Positions 1 through 9,170 of a stretch of DNA of 49,733 nt are shown in pieces. The stretch covers positions 1-49,733 of the forward strand of contig JABDRN010000045.1 of assembly GCA_013041745.1 (NCBI GenBank), given 5' to 3'. The position numbers were made by a program, and so were the translations under genes. Source of the stretch: Gammaproteobacteria bacterium. Its GTDB lineage: Bacteria > Pseudomonadota > Gammaproteobacteria > SZUA-229. The notes beneath the pieces are model-generated. The model saw only the letters and a list, made by a program, of their open reading frames with translations. It was not told the DNA's origin and made no database searches. Position 1 is the stretch's first letter, and each line of letters begins with the position of its first letter.

Positions 1-887
1 TGATCAACCAGCTTGGTTTTATGGTCTGCGGCATCGGGGTTGGAACGGCACTCGCACTCAATGGCACAGTGGCACACGCTTTCAGCCATGTGATCTATAA
101 AGCGCTGTTATTCATGAGCATGGGAGCAGTGCTGTATCGCGCCGGCAATATTTACGCCTCCGATCTGGGCGGCATGTACAAGTCGATGCCGAAGACAGCC
201 CTGTTCTGTATTATCGGCGCCATGTCTATTTCTGCCTTCCCGCTATTCAGCGGCTTTATCAGTAAATCCATGGTGCTGGCCGCGATGATCGAGGAAGGTT
301 ACGACACTATCTGGCTGCTGTTATTATTCGCTTCTGCCGGCGTCTTGCATCATGCCGGAATCAAAATTCCGTATCACGCGTTCTTTGCCAAAGATGCTGG
401 AATCCGCACCGAGGAAGCGCCGCTGAACATGCTCATCGCCATGGGTATCGCGGCAGCACTATGCGTCTTTATCGGTACAATGCCATCCTACCTGTATGCG
501 ATACTGCCCTGGGAAGTCGAGTTCTGGCCCTATGATACGACGCATGTATTAACCCAGTTGCAGTTATTGCTTTTCGCAGTACTGGCATTTGTCTGGATGG
601 AGAAGACAGGACTGCATCCCCACGAGATACATGGCGTTAATCTTGATATCGAATGGCTGTACCGTAAGCTTCTGCCGGCGACAGCCCGCGGCACATTTGG
701 CGCATCGAAACTGATCAGACGCAACGTTAAACGTTCTACGAAGGCTTCAATAAAAGGTGCAGCAAAATCTATGCGCAGTACACGCATTGCTCAATTTCAT
801 CTGGCAACGAGCTGGCCGACAGGAAGCATGGTGTTCTGGATCGCGGTCATCCTGGGATTTTTTCTTCTCGCTGATGTCATCCACTGA
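1..887 (+). CDS. mnhD: Na+/H+ antiporter subunit D (Mnh/Mrp or NuoM-like), 3' part
   Basis: The gene is cut by the window's left edge; its frame is open from base 3, before the first ATG at 21. The visible ~295 residues are membrane protein of the proton-pumping subunit family shared by Mrp antiporters and complex I (NuoL/M/N). The segment HAFSHVIYKALLFMSMGAV carries the conserved lysine and helix pattern of that family, followed by FPLFSGFISKSM. At least five hydrophobic segments are visible and the C-terminus is an additional helix. It would exchange Na+ for H+ across the inner membrane as part of a multisubunit complex whose other genes would lie upstream. The antiporter assignment rests on overall resemblance; a complex-I-like or hydrogenase-linked proton channel subunit is the alternative. 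Confidence 0.75.
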   Translation, partial: INQLGFMVCGIGVGTALALNGTVAHAFSHVIYKALLFMSMGAVLYRAGNIYASDLGGMYKSMPKTALFCIIGAMSISAFPLFSGFISKSMVLAAMIEEGYDTIWLLLLFASAGVLHHAGIKIPYHAFFAKDAGIRTEEAPLNMLIAMGIAAALCVFIGTMPSYLYAILPWEVEFWPYDTTHVLTQLQLLLFAVLAFVWMEKTGLHPHEIHGVNLDIEWLYRKLLPATARGTFGASKLIRRNVKRSTKASIKGAAKSMRSTRIAQFHLATSWPTGSMVFWIAVILGFFLLADVIH

Positions 888-1051
888 ACAACTTATATTT
901 ATCTAAATTGTGATAGTTCAGACACCGCCTGTCAGTCTACGAGGACACTCCTCCTTGATAGAACAACTGATCAATAAGTGCTTGACAGACATATTCGGGC
1001 AAGCTGTTCGCTGCTGTACCTCGCCAGTAGAAGATGCAACCTGGTCCCGGC

Positions 1052-2483
1052 TTACCTACACCGTTTAAGGCAGTCTTTAAACAGTGGCGGAGCCAGCAGT
1101 GTTGTCACCACCACCATCAATACGACAGCCGAAAAAAGTGCATCATCTAGTACACCGAGACTTTTTCCAATGGCGGCAAAGATCAGTCCGACCTCGCCGC
1201 GCGGCATCATGCCGATGCCGATAGCCATATGATTTTTTACACCAAAGGCACCAAAGCCGGAGAGTACCTTGCCCAGGATCGCTGCGACCAGCAGCCCGGC
1301 CGCCAGTATCACCACTTCCTGTTGCAGGAAGGTTTCGAGTTTTACCTGCAGCCCCATCAGCACGAAGAAGATAGGCACCAGTATTACTTCCAGCGGCATG
1401 ATCAGATCTTTGATCGTCACCGGACATTTTCTGTCATCATCCCAACTCTCAAAGTAGGCATCCTGCAATATCAATCCAGCGGCAAATGCGCCAATGATCG
1501 TTGCCAGTCCAGCCAGGTTAGCCATCCATGCCATCACCATAACGAAAAGGTATGAGACAAACATCTTGGCCTCGATGATATCGAGGCGGCAGAATAACCT
1601 GACCAGCAGCCGGATGAAATAGCCCGATATATATCGTCGCCGCCAGGAATAATGTGGCGATGATGACAGTGATCGATATATGGATCAGATCGATGCTGCC
1701 GGTAATGACGATGCCACTGATGATCGCCAGCATCAACAGTCCCAGGATATCATCGATGACCGCGGCGCCGAGAATGGTATGCGCTATCTCGGTCTTCTCC
1801 ATCTTCATCTCCTGCAACACCATCGCCGTGATGCCGACACTGGTAGCTGCAAGCGTTGCACCGAGGAACATGCTGGTGTGGAGTTCCGCATCCTCGAGCA
1901 ATAGCGTAGACGCAATCATGCCAAGCCCAAAAGGCAGCAGTACACCGATGATGGCGACACGGCTGGAGTCAGGCCCCACCTTACGCATCTCGTCGACACT
2001 GGTTTCGATACCGACCAGGAACAGCAGGAAGATGATACCGTATCGTGAGAATACATCGACGGTATGCGCGACCTGTAATATCTCGTTCCCATGCGGGCCG
2101 CGCAAGATATCCAGGATGTGCCAGGTACCTTCTGGACCTATAGCATTGAGGCATGCAAGCTCGAGCTCTTCACCCTTGAGCAGGTTTTCCACGGTTTCAA
2201 AGATTGCCGGGCCTTCACGCAATACTGTTATCAGGTCGACCTGGTAGTAGAAAGCAAGATTACCGACCAGGATGCCCATCAACAGTTCACCGATGACCGA
2301 AGGGAAGCCGAGTTTACGGGCAGAGAACCGACCGATAAGTGCGATGAAGAGGATACCGGTCACACCCAGTATGACTGGTGCCACCGGGTCATTGTGTGAG
2401 ACATGAAATTCTATCGCCGCTGCATTAGTCGAATACAGCAGCAGGCAGAGCAAAACAGACAGTTTGTGATAGTTCTGCATCAT
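1052..2483 (-). pseudogene. Kef-type (CPA2) cation:proton antiporter, frameshifted
   Basis: Two overlapping reading frames together make one Kef-like antiporter of about 470 residues. The first runs 2483 to 1518 and the second continues to 1052. The N-terminal part has a signal-like helix and then the antiporter fold, with LGFPSVIGELLMGILVGN and the AAVIDDILGLLMLAI helix holding the paired acidic residues. The second part resumes at MFVSYLFVMVMAWMANLAG and carries MPRGEVGLIFAAIG, typical of CPA2 proteins. Removing one C from the CCC run at 1623-1625 restores a continuous frame (IYIGYFIRLLVRLF). There is no C-terminal RCK/TrkA-N domain. It is either a recently broken gene or a single-base sequence error; the rest of the reading frame is intact, which makes an error quite possible. 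Confidence 0.8.
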
Positions 2484-2514
2484 TTTTTAACTACAACATT
2501 ATAACTTCAATTTT

Positions 2515-3342
2515 TCAACGACTATCTTTACCTTCCAGCTTTTCTTCGATGCGCCGCAGTGTTTTCTCCATCATATCGATACGATCTTCTATTTTCTTGA
2601 GCTCGCTCATTTCCTCCAGCTCTTCCTCTACGATCTCCTCTTCGATCTCTACCTCACCGCGGGAAACGAAATACGCCGAAAAACTCGCGGTCAGCAGTGA
2701 GAAAAAGCCAACACCAAACAGGATCACCAGGGAACCAAATACTCTGCCGGCAGTACTCTCCGGCACGATGTCACCATAACCGACGGTAGCAACAGTGACC
2801 CATGCCCACCAGAGACCCTGCCAGACATCTTCGATGGCCGGGTCGATACCGGCCATGATCAATCCTGAGATCAAGGTAAATGCCAGTGCTATCAGTAGCA
2901 CATGACCGAGATAGTTTCTCGCCAGTACTTTTCGTACGGTTGACGAAACATTTAGTAACATGGGAAAGATAAGCAGTACCCTGAGTGTTCGCAAGATAGC
3001 GATATAGTTACTACCGAACCAGAATAGAGGGAAAGCCACCATGATGATGAACAGGTTCATCCAGTTACTCCGCAGGTAACGGAGTTTATTGTCCACCTGG
3101 CTGCTGATCACTACCGTCTCGATGAAAAAGAACAGCCAGATAAGCCAGTCGGTAACTCGAGCAAAGACTGGTGTATATATTTCTTTTCCTCGAAGATACC
3201 ATTCGATCAGCATCCATATCGCCAGTAAGATCATCGGCAATTCGAAGCGGCGGGCCCAGCGCCTGGCCGTTATATTCTCCTCCGCTGCGACACCGGACAG
3301 GCCTGTCAGTATGTTAAGAACTTGATTTAATTTCAGATTCAT
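2515..3342 (-). CDS. Voltage-gated-type potassium channel, 6 TM with C-terminal coiled coil
   Basis: This 275-residue protein has the layout of a six-helix potassium channel. A cytoplasmic start of about 30 residues is followed by four helices, including an arginine-bearing S4-like segment (ILRTLRVLLIFPML). Then come a pore helix, the selectivity filter TVATVGYGD and a final helix. The last ~45 residues are rich in Glu, Lys and Leu and should form a coiled coil, probably for tetramerisation. It sits 31 bases downstream of the broken Kef-type antiporter start on the same strand, so the two may have formed an ion-homeostasis unit. The family call is secure; gating and physiological role are not visible. 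Confidence 0.9.
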   Translation of the reverse strand: MNLKLNQVLNILTGLSGVAAEENITARRWARRFELPMILLAIWMLIEWYLRGKEIYTPVFARVTDWLIWLFFFIETVVISSQVDNKLRYLRSNWMNLFIIMVAFPLFWFGSNYIAILRTLRVLLIFPMLLNVSSTVRKVLARNYLGHVLLIALAFTLISGLIMAGIDPAIEDVWQGLWWAWVTVATVGYGDIVPESTAGRVFGSLVILFGVGFFSLLTASFSAYFVSRGEVEIEEEIVEEELEEMSELKKIEDRIDMMEKTLRRIEEKLEGKDSR

Positions 3343-3387
3343 TTTTAATTCCGACTAGCTGATCAGATCACCCTGAATACCTGCTGC

Positions 3388-4389
3388 TCAGCATATACGT
3401 GGCAGAGGATCATCTTCAAGTTCTTCGAGTATACGTTCACCACCGATATCGGTCGTCATGAGTACATGTGCGATATCAGAATCGATGTTACCGATGATCG
3501 CGGCACCCGCGCCCTCTTCCAGGCCTTGCCATGTCTGCAGCAGTGCCTGTGCCTGTGCAGCATCGACGACAGCCACCACCCGGCCTTCACAGGCGAGATA
3601 CATCGGGTCGTATCCCAGCATATCGCAGACTGATTGTACCGGGTCGCGCACCGGCAGATCGGCCTGCTGCAGACGAACACCCATACCCGTCGCACGTTGC
3701 AGCTCTGAGCATACCGTGGCGATGCCACCGCGTGTCGGATCTCGCATGAAGCGCAGTCCATCGTATTTCATCGCGGCAGTGGTCAGGTTTAAAACGCTGG
3801 CCGCATCAGACTGGATATCGCCACGCAGGCCGAACTCCTCGCGCGCCAGCATCACCGCGATGCCGTGGTCGCCGACCGGCCCGCTGACGATGAGCACATC
3901 ACCATGCCTGATATTCTTCATCGACATCACGTTACCATTACGGACTCCGACGCCGGTGGTGGCGAGATACAAACCACCACCTTCTCCACGCCTTAGCACC
4001 TTGGTATCACCGGCGACGACTTTTACACCGATCTCGGCAGCGGTCACCGCCAGTGTCTCGATGATACGTTCCAGGGTAGCGATCTCCATACCTTCTTCGA
4101 TGAAAGCATTCAGGCTAAGATACTTTGGAATAGCACCAGCGACAGCGAGGTCATTGGTTGTACCATGTACTGCCAGTGATCCGATATTTCCACCGGGAAA
4201 CTCCAGTGGCTGCACAGTAAAACCATCAGTGGTGAACAGCACTTCTCCATCCTCAAGCGTGATCGGTACTGCGTCTGCATGTACATCGAGGTCAGGATTG
4301 GCGAGGTGGCGTGCGAAGATCTCTTCGATGAGTTCTCGCATATAACGACCGCCATTGCCATGCGCTAGAGAGATGTGTGTGTCCTGCAT
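3388..4389 (-). CDS. hypE: Hydrogenase maturation protein HypE
   Basis: HypE (333 aa) dehydrates the thiocarbamate that HypF places on its C-terminal cysteine, giving the thiocyanate that supplies the CN ligands of the NiFe active site. The protein ends in PRIC, the expected C-terminal cysteine motif. The PurM-like ATP-binding fold is evident from HGNGGRYMRELIEEIF at the start, FTTDGFTVQP, AVHGTTNDLAVAGA and MRDPTRGGIATV. It is the last gene of the minus-strand hypCABDFE cluster, separated from hypF by about 210 bases that contain a palindromic repeat. Length and motifs are normal, and the gene appears intact. Confidence 0.96.
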   Translation of the reverse strand: MQDTHISLAHGNGGRYMRELIEEIFARHLANPDLDVHADAVPITLEDGEVLFTTDGFTVQPLEFPGGNIGSLAVHGTTNDLAVAGAIPKYLSLNAFIEEGMEIATLERIIETLAVTAAEIGVKVVAGDTKVLRRGEGGGLYLATTGVGVRNGNVMSMKNIRHGDVLIVSGPVGDHGIAVMLAREEFGLRGDIQSDAASVLNLTTAAMKYDGLRFMRDPTRGGIATVCSELQRATGMGVRLQQADLPVRDPVQSVCDMLGYDPMYLACEGRVVAVVDAAQAQALLQTWQGLEEGAGAAIIGNIDSDIAHVLMTTDIGGERILEELEDDPLPRIC

Positions 4390-4420
4390 AATTTACCTGC
4401 CTAAACTTTTTAAAGATTTA

Positions 4421-4581
4421 ACCACAGAGACACAAAGAGCACAGAGATTTTTCAGCTTACCGCTATTGCGAGCGGAGCATGGCAATCTCCATTAAAGGCT
4501 GAGTCGTCTGCCAGAGATTGCCACGCTCTGCTCGCAATGACAGAATAAAAATTATTTTCTCTGCGTCTCAGCGCCTCTGTA
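4421..4581. repeat. Nested palindromic intergenic repeat between hypF and hypE
   Basis: Inner arms at 4465-4489 and 4514-4538 are inverted copies of each other with 2 mismatches in 25. Outer arms are a weaker pair: an ACCACAGAGACACAAAG-like stretch near 4421-4446 and its imperfect complement near 4558-4581. The RNA would fold into a long hairpin within the hyp transcript. This looks like a small miniature-transposon or REP-type element; nothing in it looks coding. Confidence 0.75.
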
Positions 4582-4599
4582 GTTCAACTCTTTCAATTC

Positions 4600-6972
4600 T
4601 TATTTATCTGCTTTATATTTAAAACCATATTCCATAACTTGCCCGAAACTGATACCGGCATCATTGACCGGAATCAACTCAGGCAGACAAACTTCAAAGC
4701 CTTCATCAACCAGCAGTGCGATTACCTTTTCAGTTAACACCCGGTTCTGAAACACGCCGCCAGAAAAACCAACCATGCTCACGCCATATCTATCACGAAA
4801 AACATTTGCCTGCCGCAGGATATTGTGTGCCAACGAATGATGAAACAGCAAGGCACGGTCAGCGACACTTAAAGCAGAATCTAACATAGCAGGAATCAAT
4901 GACTTCCAGTCTGATATCAACAACTTATCATCATATACTAAATCAAGTTCTACATAATCACTCGACAGCACTCCGTCTGAGTCAGACAGCGCTTCGAACT
5001 GCATTGGTCCCTGCCCTTCATAACTGGCGGTTTTACAGACACCGCTAAGCGCTGCCGCTGCATCGAAGAGTCGGCCGACAGCGGTCGTTGCCAATGTATT
5101 GATTTCTCTATGCCAGGCCTGCTTCAATATTGAATACTGTATCGAGTCTGTCTCTGCTATATTTTCGTAATCAAGGCCCAGTTCCCAGCATAATGCCACC
5201 GCACTTCGCCACGGTTGACGTCCTGCCTTGTCACCGCCGGGCAACTTGAATGGCCGCATACTGGCAACACGCTGCCAGTTACCGGGTTTACCGAGAAAGG
5301 TTTCTCCCCCCCATAGCATGCCGCCTTCGCCATAGCCAACACCGTCCCAGGTAAAGACCAATACTGGCTTTTCAGACGAGTCAGAACCGGTGCATTCATA
5401 GTACGCCGCTGAGGCATGCGCATGGTGATGCAGCACGCTGTGAACGGGACATGGTCGCTTCTTCGCCCAGCGAGTTGTGGTATATCCAGGATGTGCGTCA
5501 CAGATGATCTGCTCTGCTTTGACATCATAGAGTTTTTGTAGATCTTCGATGGTATCTTCAAAAACAGCAAGACTGCGTGCCGTGTCCATCTCACCGATAT
5601 GGGGCGAGATTACCGCACGATTGCCCCATGCCAGGGTGATGACATTTTTCATATGTGAACCGACAGCAAGCACCGGCTGTTCCAGCTCAAAAGGCAGCAC
5701 CAGTTCGATCGGTGCAGAACCGCGGCCGGTTCGAATCGGTCTCTGCTTGCCGGCAATGGTCCTGTATACCGGATCATCGGCCGGCCGTTGGATCGGCCGG
5801 TCATGGTGAAGACAAACATCGGCCACATGTGCGAGCCGTTTTTCGACATCATAATTATGAATCAGCACCGGCTCACCGCTGATGTTTGCCGAGGTTGCCA
5901 CCAGCGCGCCACCAAAATCATTTAACAACAGATGATGCAATGGGCTGTAAGGCAGCATAATGCCGACTTCATTCAAGCCTGGCGCCACCTGTTCTGACAA
6001 AGCATGTTCAGACGGCTGCAAGTCTGTCTTCTTTTTCACCAGCAGTATCGGTCTTGCCGGCTGTAACAAAAAAGCTCTTTCGCTTGCAGATAATGTAACC
6101 GACTTTTCCGCAAACTCGAAAGGAGTATCAGCCGGCGCCGGAAACATGACCGCGAGCGGTTTATGCGGTCGTGGTTTATTGTTCCGCAAACGGCCGACCG
6201 CCGCAGTACTGCCGGCATCACACATCAGGTGATAACCGCCGATACCTTTAACAGCAACAATCTTTCCCTGGCGCAGTGCTGTAACCGCATTCGTCAGGGC
6301 CGCCTCATCCACCGCCGTTATACTGGCATCATGGTAACTGAGTGATGGGCCGCATACCGGGCAGGCTACCGGCTCGGCATGAAAGCGGCGGTCTGCCGGA
6401 TCTTCATATTCAGCGCGACACTGCGGACACATGTCGAAACCTGCCATCGTCGTATTCGGCCGGTCATAGGGCAAACGCTGGATCAGAGTATAACGGGGTC
6501 CACACTGTGTGCAGTTTATGAAAGGATAACGAAAACGGCGGTCTGATGGATCATTTAATTCGGCAAGGCAGTCATCACATAAAAAAAGATCCGCAGGCAC
6601 GGTGATGTGCGCCGCACCCTGTTCCTGGCTTTCGAGGATACTGAAAGAGTCATAACTTTCGACTGATACCGAAACTTCTGAATCGAGTTCCGGTCGGGCC
6701 AGCGGTGGCCTTTTATCGAAGATATCGTCTTGAAACGTCTGCAGACTCAGCGGCTCTCCCTGGACATGGATCTCGACCACGCCGACACAGTTTCTGACCC
6801 AGCCTGTGAGTTTATGCTGGACAGCGATTCGATAGATAAAGGGACGGAAACCGACACCCTGGACCTGGCCTGACAATATAAGTTTTCTGGCTACAGTTTG
6901 ATTTGATTGTGTTTCACTATCAGAACGGGTGACCATGTCTGTTGAGTCCGGTTGTACGCTATATACCGTCAT
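4600..6972 (-). CDS. hypF: Hydrogenase maturation carbamoyltransferase HypF
   Basis: HypF (790 aa) uses carbamoyl phosphate and ATP to carbamoylate the C-terminal cysteine of HypE. Domains in order are an acylphosphatase-like domain (residues ~28-115, with GQVQGVGFRPFIYR), paired zinc-finger CxxC motifs (CDDC, CTQC, CPQC, CPVC; ~130-210), a YrdC-like domain (~220-400), and a Kae1-like domain with HHHAHASA and a late GFSGGVFQN motif. Length is normal for the family. The ATG at 6972 directly abuts a palindrome and has no visible ribosome binding site; the in-frame ATG at 6936 would still keep the whole acylphosphatase domain. HypF sits between hypD and hypE in the cluster. Confidence 0.96.
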   Translation of the reverse strand: MTVYSVQPDSTDMVTRSDSETQSNQTVARKLILSGQVQGVGFRPFIYRIAVQHKLTGWVRNCVGVVEIHVQGEPLSLQTFQDDIFDKRPPLARPELDSEVSVSVESYDSFSILESQEQGAAHITVPADLFLCDDCLAELNDPSDRRFRYPFINCTQCGPRYTLIQRLPYDRPNTTMAGFDMCPQCRAEYEDPADRRFHAEPVACPVCGPSLSYHDASITAVDEAALTNAVTALRQGKIVAVKGIGGYHLMCDAGSTAAVGRLRNNKPRPHKPLAVMFPAPADTPFEFAEKSVTLSASERAFLLQPARPILLVKKKTDLQPSEHALSEQVAPGLNEVGIMLPYSPLHHLLLNDFGGALVATSANISGEPVLIHNYDVEKRLAHVADVCLHHDRPIQRPADDPVYRTIAGKQRPIRTGRGSAPIELVLPFELEQPVLAVGSHMKNVITLAWGNRAVISPHIGEMDTARSLAVFEDTIEDLQKLYDVKAEQIICDAHPGYTTTRWAKKRPCPVHSVLHHHAHASAAYYECTGSDSSEKPVLVFTWDGVGYGEGGMLWGGETFLGKPGNWQRVASMRPFKLPGGDKAGRQPWRSAVALCWELGLDYENIAETDSIQYSILKQAWHREINTLATTAVGRLFDAAAALSGVCKTASYEGQGPMQFEALSDSDGVLSSDYVELDLVYDDKLLISDWKSLIPAMLDSALSVADRALLFHHSLAHNILRQANVFRDRYGVSMVGFSGGVFQNRVLTEKVIALLVDEGFEVCLPELIPVNDAGISFGQVMEYGFKYKADK

Positions 6973-7034
6973 CGCGATTTACAAACCGCTCTTACCAGCG
7001 CCTGGCTATCCGTAGCAGCGGTTTGTAAACCGCG
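6973..7034. repeat. REP-like palindrome between hypD and hypF
   Basis: Arms at 6973-6990 and 7017-7034 are complementary with one mismatch in 18 and enclose a 26-base spacer. The element lies in the 105-base hypD-hypF gap and touches the annotated hypF start codon. A diverged copy of one arm occurs at 40956-40975 upstream of grxC. That points to a dispersed repeat family rather than a gene-specific operator. Confidence 0.75.
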
Positions 7035-7077
7035 ATTATCGGTACCACTTTTAATCCTGCCATCGAATAATTAAATG

Positions 7078-8205
7078 CTAACCAACTGCTTCCTGTTCAG
7101 ACACTCTGTTTACAGTTTCGCGCATACCGCCTGCCCACCAGATCCTGCAGGCGCCCTCATCTGAGACCATGCAGGGTCCGATAGGATTTCTCGGCTTACA
7201 AGCGGTACCGAAGAGTTTGCATTCATTGGGATAGATCTTACCCAGCACGACCTGGGCGCAGTCACATCCCGGTGGCATCTGACCAGCGCGCTTGCGTGCA
7301 TCATCCGCATATGAAGGGAACTGCGCACGTACATCATGACTGCTGTACTGTTGGTTTAATACATAACCGGAACCGGGGATGATACCAACCCCGCGCCAAT
7401 TGGCATCATACACATCCATGGCCTTATCCAGTTGTCTCCGCGCTGATTTATTACCACCGGGTTTGACCAGGGAGGGATAACAGTTATCGAGGAAATAACG
7501 CTCGTCGTTTAACTGGCGCAAGGTGGAATACATCGCTGCCAGCAGGCTGTCCGGCTGAAATCCTGCGACAGCAGCAGGGATGTTATGTTTGTCGACGACG
7601 AACTCCCATTCTTCCGGCCCCATGATCGTCGATACATGGCCCGGTGCGATCAGGGCATCGAAGCCGGGTGTGCCGGAGTCGAGCAGCATGGCGACCGCCG
7701 GCCAGGTAAGCCGGCCAGACAATAACAGCGAGAGATTGTCCGGCACACCTTCGACCATCATTGCTGCAACCGGTGCCGTTGTCGTTTCAAAGCCGGCTGC
7801 AAAAAATACGACCGCCTGATCGGGATTTTGCTTTGCGATAGCGACTGCTTCTGTCGGCGAAGCGATAGGACGGATATCGGCCCCCTGTGCCTTTGCCTGC
7901 TCCAGGGTCCTCGCCTGCGCTTTTGGAACATTGACAGGTACTCGCAGCATATCGCCGAATGCGACCAGGATGATATCTTCATTGAGCGCCAGCTGAATGG
8001 CTTCGAACACGTCTTCTTCCGGACAGACACAGACCGGACAGCCGGGACCGGGAACCAGCTCGATATAATCAGGCAGGGCTTTTCGCAATCCAGCCATGGT
8101 GATCGAACGCTCATGACCACCACAGACATTCATGATCTTTACCTTATCCTTGCGCTGAGGTAAGGCATGGATCTGTTGCAGCCATTGCTTTGCGCTTATG
8201 GTCAT
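7078..8205 (-). CDS. hypD: Hydrogenase maturation protein HypD
   Basis: HypD (375 aa) is the Fe-S scaffold on which, with HypC, the Fe(CN)2CO unit is assembled. Family signatures are all present: NVCGGHERSI near residue 27, PGPGCPVCVCPEEDV near 52-66, and AAGFETTTAPVAAM in the middle. A C-terminal cysteine cluster (MPPGCDC, CKLFGTAC, GPCMVSDEGACR) binds the [4Fe-4S] cluster. Its ATG overlaps the hypB stop codon by four bases (ATGA), implying translational coupling. Length is typical and nothing is missing. Confidence 0.97.
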   Translation of the reverse strand: MTISAKQWLQQIHALPQRKDKVKIMNVCGGHERSITMAGLRKALPDYIELVPGPGCPVCVCPEEDVFEAIQLALNEDIILVAFGDMLRVPVNVPKAQARTLEQAKAQGADIRPIASPTEAVAIAKQNPDQAVVFFAAGFETTTAPVAAMMVEGVPDNLSLLLSGRLTWPAVAMLLDSGTPGFDALIAPGHVSTIMGPEEWEFVVDKHNIPAAVAGFQPDSLLAAMYSTLRQLNDERYFLDNCYPSLVKPGGNKSARRQLDKAMDVYDANWRGVGIIPGSGYVLNQQYSSHDVRAQFPSYADDARKRAGQMPPGCDCAQVVLGKIYPNECKLFGTACKPRNPIGPCMVSDEGACRIWWAGGMRETVNRVSEQEAVG

Positions 8206-9023
8206 AGCACGGCGTTATCATCATGATGCGTATGATGATGGTGATGACCTGTCTGTAACGGATTTTCTTCGAGGTAAGCGATACGCTGTTCGATCTGCTG
8301 TGTGACCCACTCGATCCAGTTGTTCATTCCGGCCAGGTTCTTGGATGAGAGCGCGATGACCGGTGCGTCACTTGCGATGTCCCGCAGATATTTTTTTGCT
8401 CTTTCCGGATCGAAATCATCGAGTATCGGCAGCAGATCACATTTACTGATCATCACCAGGTCAGCAGTACGGAACATCACGGGGTACTTCGCCGGTTTAT
8501 CATCACCTTCTGGTACCGACAGCAGTGCGACATTGACATGCTGTCCAAGATCGAAGCTTGCCGGACATACCAGGTTACCGACATTTTCGATAAAGACGAT
8601 ATCGTACTCAGAGAGATCGAGATTATGTAATGCATCATGGATCATATGCGCATCGAGATGACAGGCACTGCCGGTAGCGATCTGTATCGCTTTTACGCCA
8701 TGCTTGCGAATACGCTCAGCATCATTTTCCGTCTCCAGGTCACCCTCGATGACGGCGATGCGAAGCCCTTCTCCCATCTGCTGGATAGTTGCTTCTAAGA
8801 GAGCCGTTTTACCTGCACCCGGAGATGACATGAGGTTGATCGCCAGCACATTATGCTGGTCAAAATGTTCACGGTTGTGTTGTGCCGTATGATCATTTTC
8901 ATGCAGCAGGCTATGCAGCACCGTTACCGCTTCTCTGCCACTCTCTGTCTTCTCAAGTTTACCGCCCGGCTTTATCAGGCTTTCGTTACCATGGGTAATG
9001 TTGCATCCGCAAGTATCACACAT
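8202..9023 (-). CDS. hypB: Hydrogenase nickel incorporation GTPase HypB
   Basis: HypB (273 aa) is the GTPase that, with HypA, inserts nickel into the hydrogenase large subunit. The N-terminus MCDTCGCN holds the high-affinity nickel cysteines. The P-loop SSPGAGKT is at residues 66-73, followed by IEGDLETENDAERIR, the Ni/Zn site GSACHLDAHM and the G-domain motif SKCDLLP. Unusually, a histidine stretch (TGHHHHHTHHDD, ~258-269) sits at the C-terminus, while His-rich regions of HypB are commonly N-terminal. Such a tail could store nickel. A GGAGAGG ribosome binding site lies just upstream of the ATG. Confidence 0.97.
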   Translation of the reverse strand: MCDTCGCNITHGNESLIKPGGKLEKTESGREAVTVLHSLLHENDHTAQHNREHFDQHNVLAINLMSSPGAGKTALLEATIQQMGEGLRIAVIEGDLETENDAERIRKHGVKAIQIATGSACHLDAHMIHDALHNLDLSEYDIVFIENVGNLVCPASFDLGQHVNVALLSVPEGDDKPAKYPVMFRTADLVMISKCDLLPILDDFDPERAKKYLRDIASDAPVIALSSKNLAGMNNWIEWVTQQIEQRIAYLEENPLQTGHHHHHTHHDDNAVL

Positions 9024-9103
9024 ATATCCTCTCCAAATATTTAGACTTTCTTTGCTGTCACGAAATTCATGACAACTGATGACCTATTCACCATCGAACT
9101 TTT

Positions 9104-9159
9104 AGTTATATGTTTTAAATTGTAACTTTTTTTCATACAACATATAACTTAAAACATAT
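9104..9159 (-). promoter_or_regulatory. Overlapping alternative hairpins in the hypA-hypB gap
   Basis: The segment 9104-9114 is perfectly complementary to 9139-9149 (11 bp). The overlapping segment 9108-9118 is perfectly complementary to 9149-9159 (11 bp). The two pairings exclude each other. They lie in the 147-base AT-rich gap between hypA and hypB, the longest gap in the first half of the operon. A role in mRNA processing or attenuation is a guess; AT-rich sequence can produce such pairings by chance. Confidence 0.3.
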
Positions 9160-9170
9160 ATCACATGCAT

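Noticed and set aside
3458-4345. Long plus-strand open frame of ~295 codons
   Set aside because: It lies fully antisense to hypE, which has all family motifs; its Ser/Arg/Pro-rich composition is typical of a shadow frame.
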